Assembly (NCBI GenBank): GCA_946886405.1
Contig: CAMPIO010000090.1
Span: 1-14,327 of the forward strand
Length of the DNA stretch: 14,327 nt
Direction of reading: 5' to 3'
From: an uncultured Pseudoxanthomonas sp.
GTDB lineage: Bacteria > Pseudomonadota > Gammaproteobacteria > Xanthomonadales > Xanthomonadaceae
Part shown: one piece after another, positions 7,577-14,327 of the stretch
Layout of the letters: each line of letters begins with the position of its first letter
Position numbering within the stretch: the stretch's first letter is position 1
Notes under the pieces: model-generated
Told to the model about the DNA's origin: nothing
Databases searched by the model: none
What the model saw: the letters and a program-made list of their open reading frames with translations, nothing else
Program-made: the position numbers and the translations under genes

Positions 7577-8651
7577 ACTGGCTCGCTGGCTGCAGAGTCT
7601 GGAAAACTTCTTCGGCCTGTTCGGCTACCTGACGTTCCGCGGCATTCTGGCCGCGCTGACGTCGCTGGCGCTGTCGCTGTGGCTGGGCCCGGCGGTCATC
7701 CGCAAGCTCGGCCAGCTGAAGGGTGGCCAGCCGATCCGCAAGGACGGTCCGCAGTCGCACTTCTCCAAGGCGGGCACGCCGACGATGGGGGGCGCGCTGA
7801 TCCTGATGACCGTGCTGCTGTCGGTGCTGCTGTGGGGCGACCTGCGCAACAAGTACGTGTGGGTGGTGCTGCTGGTGATGCTGACGTTCGGCGCGATCGG
7901 CTGGTACGACGACTGGATCAAGATCGTGAAGCGCGATCCGAACGGCTTGAAGTCGCGCTGGAAGTACCTGCTGCAGTCGATCTTCGGCCTGGCCGCCGGC
8001 CTGTACCTGTACCTGTACGCCGACGTGCCGGCAGCGACGACGTTCTACGTGCCGTTCTTCAAGTCGATCGCGCTGCCGCTGGCGGGCATCGGTTTCGTGG
8101 CCATCGCGTACTTCTGGATCGTCGGCTTCTCCAACGCCGTCAACCTGACCGACGGCCTGGATGGTCTCGCCATCATGCCGACGGTGCTGGTGGCGTGCGC
8201 GCTCGGTGTGTTCGCGTATGCGTCGGGCAATGCGGTGTTCTCCAACTACCTGCAGATCCCGCCGGTGCCGGGCGCGGGCGAGCTCACCATCATCTGTGCT
8301 GCCATCGCAGGCGCCGGCCTCGGCTTCCTGTGGTTCAACACCTATCCCGCCATGGTGTTCATGGGTGATATCGGTGCGCTGGCGCTGGGCGCCGTGCTGG
8401 GCACCATCGCGGTGATCGTGCGGCAGGAACTGGTGCTGGTGATCATGGGCGGCATCTTCGTGATCGAGACGCTGTCGGTGATGATCCAGGTGGCATCGTT
8501 CAAGCTGACCGGCAAGCGCGTCTTCCGCATGGCGCCGATCCACCACCACTTCGAGCTGAAAGGCTGGCCGGAGCCGCGGGTGATCGTGCGCTTCTGGATC
8601 ATCTCCGTCGTGCTCGTCCTCGTCGGCCTGGCCACGTTGAAGGTGCGCTGA
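7566..8651 (+). CDS. mraY: Phospho-MurNAc-pentapeptide transferase MraY
   Basis: This 361-residue inner-membrane enzyme moves phospho-MurNAc-pentapeptide from UDP to undecaprenyl phosphate, forming lipid I. Around ten hydrophobic segments are spread along the chain. The catalytic Asp pair is D115-D116 in GWYDDW. The third acidic residue is D268 in VFMGDIG. The His cluster is H326-H328 in [15 protein letters not shown]. Numbering is almost identical to the 360-residue E. coli enzyme. The N-terminal block [20 protein letters not shown] (56-75) is also typical. The start at 7566 gives the family length and has a good ribosome binding site. In E. coli murD follows mraY; here ftsW follows directly with a one-base TGATG overlap. 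Confidence 0.97.
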   Translation: MLLELARWLQSLENFFGLFGYLTFRGILAALTSLALSLWLGPAVIRKLGQLKGGQPIRKDGPQSHFSKAGTPTMGGALILMTVLLSVLLWGDLRNKYVWVVLLVMLTFGAIGWYDDWIKIVKRDPNGLKSRWKYLLQSIFGLAAGLYLYLYADVPAATTFYVPFFKSIALPLAGIGFVAIAYFWIVGFSNAVNLTDGLDGLAIMPTVLVACALGVFAYASGNAVFSNYLQIPPVPGAGELTIICAAIAGAGLGFLWFNTYPAMVFMGDIGALALGAVLGTIAVIVRQELVLVIMGGIFVIETLSVMIQVASFKLTGKRVFRMAPIHHHFELKGWPEPRVIVRFWIISVVLVLVGLATLKVR

Positions 8652-9967
8652 TGAACGATACGCCGCGCCAGGCCACGCGACTGGAAGCCATCGGGGGCCG
8701 TTTCGACCCCTGGTTGCTGGGTGCCATGCTGGCGCTGGCGTCGCTGGGCGTGGTGATGGTCGCATCGGCGTCCATCTACCAGCACGGCAACCCGTTCTAC
8801 TACCTGATCCGCCACGGCATGTTCCTGGTGGCGGGCGCGGGTCTGGCGTGGTGGGTGACGCGCACCGAACTGAAGAGCATCGAGGCACGCAACCAGGTGT
8901 TGTTGCTGGGCTGCGTGGTGCTGTTGCTGCTGGTGTTCGTGCCGGGCCTGGGCGTGAGCGTGAAAGGCGCGCATCGCTGGATCAACCTGGGCGTGTCGAA
9001 CTTCCAGGTGGTCGAGGTGGTGAAGGTGTTCTTCATCGTCTGGCTGGCCAGCTACCTGGTGCGTTTCCGCGACGACGTCAGCGCGACATGGAAGGCCATG
9101 CTCAAGCCGTTCGGCGTGGCGCTGACGCTGGTCGCCCTGCTGCTGCTGCAGCCCGACTTCGGCTCGTCGACACTGCTGCTGGCGATCACCGCCGGCATGC
9201 TGGTGCTGGGCGGCGTGAACATCCTGCGCATCGTGCTGCCCGGCATCGGCCTGGTCATGATGCTGGCCATGCTGGCGGTGGCGGCACCGTACCGCCTGCG
9301 TCGCATCACGTCGTTCACCAATCCCTGGGACGACCCGTTCGGCAGCGGCTACCAGCTGACCAACGCCTTGATGGCGATCGGTCGCGGCGAATGGAGCGGC
9401 ATAGGGCTCGGCGGTTCGGTGCTGAAGCTGAACTACCTTCCGGAAGTGCATACGGACTTCATCTTCTCCGTGATCGGCGAGGAACTCGGCTTCGTGGGTG
9501 TCTGCCTGGTGGTGGCGCTGTACGCGTTGCTGGTCGGTCGCGCGTTCGTCATCGGCCTGCGCTGCGTGGAGATGCGCCGCCACTTCGCCGGCTACGTGGC
9601 CTTCGGCGTTGCATTGTGGGTCGGCATGCAGAGCTTCGTGTCGATGGGGGTGAACCTGGGCCTGCTGCCGACCAAGGGTCTGACCCTGCCGCTGATCTCG
9701 TCGGGTGGCTCCAGCATCCTGATGACCTGCGTGGCGATGGGCCTGCTGCTGCGCGTGTCGTACGAACTGGAGCGCACGCAGCGCCAGGTCGCACTGCGGG
9801 GCGAAGCAGTGCAGGGCGGCAACGAGTCGCCGCGCGCATCGGTGGATCCGCGTCCGGTGTCGCCCGCCCCTGCGTCGTCGGCGCCCGTGATGTCGCTTTC
9901 GCAGACCCTGCGCGGCACCAGCCGCTTGCAGCAGCGCGTCGAGCCGACGTTCGAGAGGCTCGCATGA
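8651..9967 (+). CDS. ftsW: Septal peptidoglycan glycosyltransferase FtsW
   Basis: This 438-residue SEDS-family membrane protein polymerises lipid II at the septum with FtsI. About ten hydrophobic segments run from about 20 to 370. The conserved VKGAHRWI (104-111) and the PEVHTDFIF block with the presumed catalytic Asp D269 are both present, as is SSGGSS near 350-355. The usual Q-P-[SA]-E motif reads Q119-VVE122, and the Pro/Ser-rich C-terminal cytoplasmic tail (371-438) is longer than in E. coli. The ATG shares one base with the mraY stop (TGATG), with AAGG upstream. The murD gene that normally sits here is absent. FtsW rather than RodA is supported by the position between mraY and murG. Confidence 0.97.
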   Translation: MNDTPRQATRLEAIGGRFDPWLLGAMLALASLGVVMVASASIYQHGNPFYYLIRHGMFLVAGAGLAWWVTRTELKSIEARNQVLLLGCVVLLLLVFVPGLGVSVKGAHRWINLGVSNFQVVEVVKVFFIVWLASYLVRFRDDVSATWKAMLKPFGVALTLVALLLLQPDFGSSTLLLAITAGMLVLGGVNILRIVLPGIGLVMMLAMLAVAAPYRLRRITSFTNPWDDPFGSGYQLTNALMAIGRGEWSGIGLGGSVLKLNYLPEVHTDFIFSVIGEELGFVGVCLVVALYALLVGRAFVIGLRCVEMRRHFAGYVAFGVALWVGMQSFVSMGVNLGLLPTKGLTLPLISSGGSSILMTCVAMGLLLRVSYELERTQRQVALRGEAVQGGNESPRASVDPRPVSPAPASSAPVMSLSQTLRGTSRLQQRVEPTFERLA

Positions 9968-11061
9968 GCGCAGCGATGCCCGCACCGGTGATGATCATGG
10001 CCGGCGGCACTGGCGGCCACATCTTCCCCGCGCTTGCCGTGGCGAACGTGCTGCGCGCGCGTGGCGTGCCGGTGGTCTGGCTGGGTGCCGATGGCGCGAT
10101 GGAGACGCGCCTGGTCCCGCCGCAAGGTATTCCGCTGGACACGCTGGCGATCACCGGCCTGCGAGGAAAAGGCGCGCTGGCGTTGTTGGGCGCGCCCGTG
10201 CGCGTGCTGCGTGCGATCCGTGCCGCCGGTTTCGTGTTGCGTCGCCGGGTGCCACGCGCCGTGGTGAGCTTTGGCGGATTCGCAGCCGGTCCCGGCGGCG
10301 TTGCCGCGCGCCTGCTGGGCTTGCCGTTGCTGGTGCACGAACAGAACCGCGCGGCGGGCTTCACCAACCGCATGCTGGTGAAGGTCGCGCGCCGCGTGAT
10401 GACCGGCTTCCCCGGCGCGTTCCCGGCGCGCGAGGAAGTCGTCGGCAATCCGGTGCGCGACGAGATCGCCGCACTGCCGACCCCGGCTGAACGCCTGGCA
10501 GGCCGAAGTGGTCCGTTGCGCCTGCTGGTGCTGGGTGGCAGCCAAGGCGCGCGTGCGCTGAATCTGGCGGTGCCCAAAGCGATCGCAGCGCTGCCCGCCG
10601 GCAGTGTCGACGTACGCCACCAGTGCGGTGAGAAACTGCGCGACGAAGCCGCGAAGGCCTATGCGGATGCAGGCGTGACCGCCAGCGTCGAGGCCTTCAT
10701 CACCGATATGGCGGCGGCTTATGCATGGGCCGATCTGGTCGTATGCCGCTCCGGCGCTTCCACGCTTGCCGAACTGTGCGCCGTCGGCGTGGGCAGCGTG
10801 CTGGTGCCGTTCGCACAGGCCGTCGATGACCACCAGACGCGCAATGCCGAGTACCTGGTCGAGCGTGGTGCAGGGGTATTACTGAAGCAGGACGACACCC
10901 TCGCCGATGCCCTGATGGCCACGTTGCGTCCGCTCGTCGCCGACGCTGGCAGGCGCATGGCCATGGCACAGGCCGCGCGTGCGCTGGCCAGGACCGATGC
11001 GGCCGAGCGCATCGCCGACATCATTCTTGAGGAAGCAATTGAAATGAGGACGCAGGCATGA
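9964..11061 (+). CDS. murG: Lipid II synthase MurG (GlcNAc transferase)
   Basis: This 365-residue GT28 glycosyltransferase works at the cytoplasmic face of the inner membrane and adds GlcNAc from UDP-GlcNAc to lipid I. The N-terminal glycine loop [14 protein letters not shown] (12-25) is complete. HEQN (125-128) is present, the second glycine loop [11 protein letters not shown] lies at 190-200, and the UDP-GlcNAc site contains [11 protein letters not shown] (261-271), with E270 matching E. coli E269. Hydrophobic and basic residues around 70-98 fit membrane association. The ATG at 9964 overlaps the ftsW stop (ATGA) with GAGAGG upstream. The longer open frame reaching back into ftsW is not used. 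Confidence 0.97.
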   Translation: MSAAMPAPVMIMAGGTGGHIFPALAVANVLRARGVPVVWLGADGAMETRLVPPQGIPLDTLAITGLRGKGALALLGAPVRVLRAIRAAGFVLRRRVPRAVVSFGGFAAGPGGVAARLLGLPLLVHEQNRAAGFTNRMLVKVARRVMTGFPGAFPAREEVVGNPVRDEIAALPTPAERLAGRSGPLRLLVLGGSQGARALNLAVPKAIAALPAGSVDVRHQCGEKLRDEAAKAYADAGVTASVEAFITDMAAAYAWADLVVCRSGASTLAELCAVGVGSVLVPFAQAVDDHQTRNAEYLVERGAGVLLKQDDTLADALMATLRPLVADAGRRMAMAQAARALARTDAAERIADIILEEAIEMRTQA

Positions 11062-12512
11062 TGATGGCCGCCGCACGCGAGCGCCGCCTGCAACACACCG
11101 GCAACCTGGCCAAGGAGTTCCGCCGCGTGCACTTCGTCGGCATCGGCGGTTCCGGCATGAGCGGTATCGCCGAGGTGTTGTGCACGCTGGGCTACGAAGT
11201 CTCCGGCTCGGACAACGCCGACAACACGGCGACCCGTCGCCTGGCATCACTGGGCGCGCGCGTGATGCGCGGCCACAACGCCTCCAACGTGCTCGGCACC
11301 GATTGCGTGGTGGTGTCCAGCGCGATCAAGCACGACAACCCCGAGCTGATGGAAGCGCGCAGCCAGCGCATTCCGATCGTGCCGCGCGCCGCGATGCTGG
11401 CCGAACTGATGCGCTTCCGCCGCGGCATCGCCGTCGCAGGCACGCACGGCAAGACCACCACGACCAGCCTCGCCGCCGCCGTGCTGAGCGAAGGTGGCCT
11501 GGACCCGACCTTCGTCATCGGTGGCCAACTGCTCGCCGCCGGCGCCAACGCCAAGCTCGGCGACGGCCAATGGCTGGTGGCCGAGGCCGATGAAAGCGAC
11601 GGCAGCTTCCTGCGCCTGAACCCGCTGATCTCCGTCGTCACCAACATCGATGCCGACCACCTCGAGAACTACGGCAACGACTTCGAGCGCGTGAAGGCGG
11701 CGTTCGCCGAATTCCTGCAGCGCCTGCCGTTCTATGGTCTGGCGGTGCTGTGCATCGACGATCCGGAAGTCGCCGCCATCGCCGCGGATACGCCGCGCCA
11801 CGTCATGAGCTACGGCTTCGCCGAGAACGCCGACGTACGCGCCGAGGACGTCGAGCAGGAAGGTGGTCGCATGCACTTCACCTTGCGCCTGCCGGAAGAC
11901 GCCAGCATCCGTGTCAGCCTGGCGCTGCCAGGTCGCCACAACGTGCAGAACGCGCTCGCCGCCGCGGCGATCGGCTGGCAGCTGGGTGTGTCGCCGGAGA
12001 ACATCGCCGCCGCGCTGGAGAAGTTCGCCGGCATCGGCCGCCGCTTCAACGACCTGGGCGAGATCACCACGTCGCAGGGCGCGCGCGTGCAGCTGGTCGA
12101 CGACTACGGTCATCACCCGAAGGAACTCGCGGCGGTGTTCGCTGCCGCGCGTGGCGGCTGGCCGCACAAGCGCCTCGTCGTTGCGTTCCAGCCGCACCGC
12201 TACAGCCGCACGCGCGACCAGTTCGATGCGTTCGCCGCGGTGCTGTCGGAAGCCGATGCGCTGGTGTTGAGCGAGGTCTATCCGGCCGGCGAACAGCCGA
12301 TCGCCGGCGCCGATGCCAAGTCGCTGGCGCGTGCCATCCGTGCACGCGGGCGCAACGAGCCGGTGGTGGTCAGCCAGGTCAGCGATCTGGTCGACGTGCT
12401 GCCCGACGTCCTGCAGGACGGCGATCTGCTGCTGCTGATGGGCGCCGGCGACATCGGCCACATGTCGCAGCACATCGCGACGCACGGCTTTGCCGCGAAG
12501 GACGCGACATGA
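11058..12512 (+). CDS. murC: UDP-N-acetylmuramate:L-alanine ligase MurC
   Basis: This 484-residue cytoplasmic enzyme performs the first amino acid addition to UDP-MurNAc. The N-terminal nucleotide-binding loop is [17 protein letters not shown] (25-41). The ATP P-loop is A127-[19 protein letters not shown] (175-184) and the C-terminal DDYGHHPKE (348-356) are MurC hallmarks that separate it from MurD, MurE and MurF. Length is typical (E. coli 491). Three consecutive ATG codons at 11058, 11061 and 11064 could all start it. The first overlaps the murG stop (ATGA), and a GAGGA at 11046-11050 serves all three, so the first residues are uncertain. Confidence 0.97.
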   Translation: MMMAAARERRLQHTGNLAKEFRRVHFVGIGGSGMSGIAEVLCTLGYEVSGSDNADNTATRRLASLGARVMRGHNASNVLGTDCVVVSSAIKHDNPELMEARSQRIPIVPRAAMLAELMRFRRGIAVAGTHGKTTTTSLAAAVLSEGGLDPTFVIGGQLLAAGANAKLGDGQWLVAEADESDGSFLRLNPLISVVTNIDADHLENYGNDFERVKAAFAEFLQRLPFYGLAVLCIDDPEVAAIAADTPRHVMSYGFAENADVRAEDVEQEGGRMHFTLRLPEDASIRVSLALPGRHNVQNALAAAAIGWQLGVSPENIAAALEKFAGIGRRFNDLGEITTSQGARVQLVDDYGHHPKELAAVFAAARGGWPHKRLVVAFQPHRYSRTRDQFDAFAAVLSEADALVLSEVYPAGEQPIAGADAKSLARAIRARGRNEPVVVSQVSDLVDVLPDVLQDGDLLLLMGAGDIGHMSQHIATHGFAAKDAT

Positions 12513-13471
12513 GCGACCTGACTGTGCCGCCGCCGCGTGTCACCGACGCATCGCGCTTCGGCCGCGTCGCCGTGCTGCTGGGCGGCGTGTCCAGCGAGCG
12601 CGAGGTCTCGTTGAATTCGGGACAGAACGTGCTGGACGCGTTGCTCGCGCGCGGCGTGCAGGCGTTCGCGGTCGACGGCGTGCCGGCGCTGGTTGAAGCC
12701 ATCCGGGCCGGCAAGGTCGATCGTGTCTTCAACATCATGCACGGCGGCGATGGCGAGAACGGCGTGCTGCAGGGCCTGCTGCAGTCGCTCGGCGTGCCGT
12801 ACACCGGCCCCGGCGTGCTGGGTTCCGCGCTGACGATGGACAAGATCCGCACCAAGCAGGTGTGGCAGGCCGCCGGCCTGCCGACCGCGAGCTTCGTGCG
12901 TATTCCGGCTGGCGGCGACCTGGTCGCGGCGGTGCGAACGCTGGGCTTCCCGGTGTTCGTGAAGCCGTCGGCCGAAGGGTCGAGCGTCGGCGTGTTCCAG
13001 ATCCAGGCCGAGGAAGACCTCGCGCCGGCGGTGGCATTCGCGTCCTCGTACCCTGGCGAACTGCTGGCCGAGCAGATGCTGACCGGTGGCGAGTTCACCG
13101 TCGCGATCCTCGGCGAGCTGGCGCTGCCGTCCGTCCGCATCGTCCCGGCGCAGGGCTGGTACGACTATCACGCCAAGTACATCGCCGAAGACACGCAGTA
13201 CCTGTGTCCTGGTCTGGAGGATGCCGGCGACGAGGCAAGCATCCGCGCGCTCGCGCTGGACGGATTCCATGCGGCCGGCTGCAGCGGCTGGGGCCGGGTG
13301 GACGTGATGCGCCATGCCGACGGTCGCTTCCTGCTGATGGAAGTGAACACCGCGCCGGGCATGACCAGCCACTCGCTGGTGCCGAAGGAAGCGGCGCAGG
13401 TCGGCATCGGTTTCGAAGAACTGTGCTGGCGCATCCTCGAACAGACGGTGCCGGAGGTGGCAGGCCGATGA
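12509..13471 (+). CDS. ddlB: D-alanine:D-alanine ligase
   Basis: This 320-residue ATP-grasp enzyme joins two D-Ala for MurF. The N-terminal [16 protein letters not shown] (23-38) contains the conserved Glu, followed by HGGDGENG (78-85), [10 protein letters not shown] (152-161) and the metal- and phosphate-binding [15 protein letters not shown] (278-292). The Tyr in HAKY (about 224) corresponds to the residue associated with D-Ala-D-Ala rather than D-Ala-D-Lac specificity, so normal pentapeptide ends are expected. It is slightly longer than E. coli DdlB (306), with about 14 extra N-terminal residues. The ATG overlaps the murC stop (ATGA) with AAGGA 6 bases upstream. Confidence 0.96.
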   Translation: MSDLTVPPPRVTDASRFGRVAVLLGGVSSEREVSLNSGQNVLDALLARGVQAFAVDGVPALVEAIRAGKVDRVFNIMHGGDGENGVLQGLLQSLGVPYTGPGVLGSALTMDKIRTKQVWQAAGLPTASFVRIPAGGDLVAAVRTLGFPVFVKPSAEGSSVGVFQIQAEEDLAPAVAFASSYPGELLAEQMLTGGEFTVAILGELALPSVRIVPAQGWYDYHAKYIAEDTQYLCPGLEDAGDEASIRALALDGFHAAGCSGWGRVDVMRHADGRFLLMEVNTAPGMTSHSLVPKEAAQVGIGFEELCWRILEQTVPEVAGR

Positions 13472-14250
13472 ACGCCGCCCTGCGCATCCTGACCTGGCTG
13501 ATCGCGCTGGCGCTGGTCGCGCTGCCGGTCGTGGCCGTGGTCAATGGCTGGATCGGCGCCGATCGCTGGCCGCTGTCCCGCCTGCGCGTGCAGGGCGAAC
13601 TGGCGCGCGTGGACGCATCGCAACTGCAAGCGACCGTGCTGCCCTACGCGCGTCGCGGCTTCTTTGCCGTGCCACTGGAGGACGCCAAGCATGCGGTCGA
13701 GAAGCTGCCGTGGGTCGAACGTGCGGATGTCCGCAAGCGCTGGCCGGATGTGCTGGAAGTGCGCATCACCGAACACAAGCCGTTCGCGCGCTGGGGCAAC
13801 GACAAGCTGCTGTCCGAGCACGGCCGCCTGTTCCCGATGCCGAAGGAGCTCGCCGGTCTGGACCTGCCGCAGCTCGGTGGACCGGAATCGCAGGTGCAGG
13901 AAGTGACCGCGCTCTACAACGAGTCGCGCCAGCTGTTCGCGCCGATGGGCCTGGACGTCACCACGCTGGTGATGGACGCGCGCGGCAGCTGGTCGCTGTT
14001 GCTGGGCAACGGCACCCAGGTCGTGGTCGGCCGCACCGACGCGCGTCCGCGCCTGGGTCGGTTCGCGCGGATGCTGCCGCAGCTGCTCGCCGCCCAGGCG
14101 CAGCCGCTGGTGCGCGCGGACCTGCGCTACACCAACGGCTTCGCACTCAGCTGGGGCGATGCGCCGAAGGCGACGCCACCGGCCGCCACACCGACTCCAT
14201 TGCCTGCACCGATCGCGGTCGCAGGTCGTCTTCTGCAGGGCATTACATGA
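13468..14250 (+). CDS. ftsQ: Cell division protein FtsQ
   Basis: This 260-residue bitopic membrane protein is part of the FtsQ-FtsL-FtsB complex. One hydrophobic segment lies at about residues 6-26 after a short cytoplasmic start. A POTRA domain follows (about 36-103), containing the typical [15 protein letters not shown] stretch (80-94) and VRITEHKP (98-105). The FtsQ beta domain follows, ending with the [12 protein letters not shown] strand (218-229) that is expected to recruit FtsB. The last 30 residues are Pro/Ala/Thr-rich and probably flexible. The cytoplasmic part is far shorter than in E. coli FtsQ (276 residues in all). The ATG overlaps the ddlB stop (ATGA), with GGAGG at 13453-13457. 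Confidence 0.95.
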   Translation: MNAALRILTWLIALALVALPVVAVVNGWIGADRWPLSRLRVQGELARVDASQLQATVLPYARRGFFAVPLEDAKHAVEKLPWVERADVRKRWPDVLEVRITEHKPFARWGNDKLLSEHGRLFPMPKELAGLDLPQLGGPESQVQEVTALYNESRQLFAPMGLDVTTLVMDARGSWSLLLGNGTQVVVGRTDARPRLGRFARMLPQLLAAQAQPLVRADLRYTNGFALSWGDAPKATPPAATPTPLPAPIAVAGRLLQGIT

Positions 14251-14327
14251 ATCGCAAGGGTGACAAATCGCTGATCGTCGGGCTGGACATCGGCACCTCC
14301 AAGGTGACGGCGCTGGTCGGCGAGTAC
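14247..14327 (+). CDS. ftsA: Cell division protein FtsA (5' end, cut by window edge)
   Basis: Only the first 27 codons are present. They encode a short polar start and then LIVGLDIGTSKVTALVGEY, the first strand pair and phosphate 1 motif of the actin-like ATPase FtsA, which tethers FtsZ to the membrane. The ATG overlaps the ftsQ stop (ATGA). Gene order (ddlB, ftsQ, ftsA) agrees. The rest, and the expected ftsZ, lie beyond the window. Confidence 0.93.
   Translation, partial: MNRKGDKSLIVGLDIGTSKVTALVGEY

Noticed and set aside
8342..9985. A 547-codon minus-strand open frame opposite ftsW
   Set aside because: It is a His/Gln/Arg-rich shadow of a membrane protein gene, with no hydrophobic core or motif.
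1..14327. A hidden novel defence, mobile or CRISPR system
   Set aside because: From 1210 on, every base belongs to a recognised dcw gene. No array, integrase, transposase or shift in composition was seen.

Overview
The window carries the front and middle of a division and cell wall (dcw) cluster from a high-GC gammaproteobacterium. Gene order, the MraZ, FtsL and FtsW sequence style, and the absence of murD between mraY and ftsW point to Xanthomonadaceae (Xanthomonas, Stenotrophomonas, Pseudoxanthomonas, Lysobacter and relatives). The genus cannot be fixed by eye.

Layout. Positions 1-117 hold a terminator-like hairpin with a T-tract and a second hairpin resembling a GTAG-type REP element. A leftward gene for a TANGO2/NRDE-family protein fills 118-888. 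The only long gene-free stretch is 889-1209. It holds a 15-bp palindrome, a perfect DnaA box, a promoter and a ladder of MraZ-box-like half-sites about 10 bp apart. From 1210 to the right edge every gene reads rightwards: mraZ, rsmH, ftsL, ftsI, murE, murF, mraY, ftsW, murG, murC, ddlB, ftsQ and the first 27 codons of ftsA. Every one of the 12 junctions overlaps (mostly ATGA or GTGA), so about 13 kb contains no intergenic base.

How the genes work together. MurC, MurE, MurF and Ddl build the UDP-MurNAc-pentapeptide in the cytoplasm. MraY moves it onto undecaprenyl phosphate (lipid I), and MurG adds GlcNAc (lipid II). FtsW polymerises and FtsI crosslinks septal peptidoglycan. FtsL and FtsQ belong to the regulatory divisome subcomplex, and FtsA anchors FtsZ. 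RsmH methylates 16S rRNA, and MraZ is the likely autoregulator at the cluster promoter. The step between MurC and MurE (addition of D-Glu, normally MurD) is missing here. In Xanthomonas this step is known to be done by MurD2 (adds L-Glu) plus MurL (epimerises it), encoded elsewhere, and that is the likely explanation.

I see no mobile element, CRISPR array, tRNA or rRNA. The region is mostly conserved core genome. The points worth a second look are the missing murD, the regulatory block upstream of mraZ, and lineage-specific features of FtsW.
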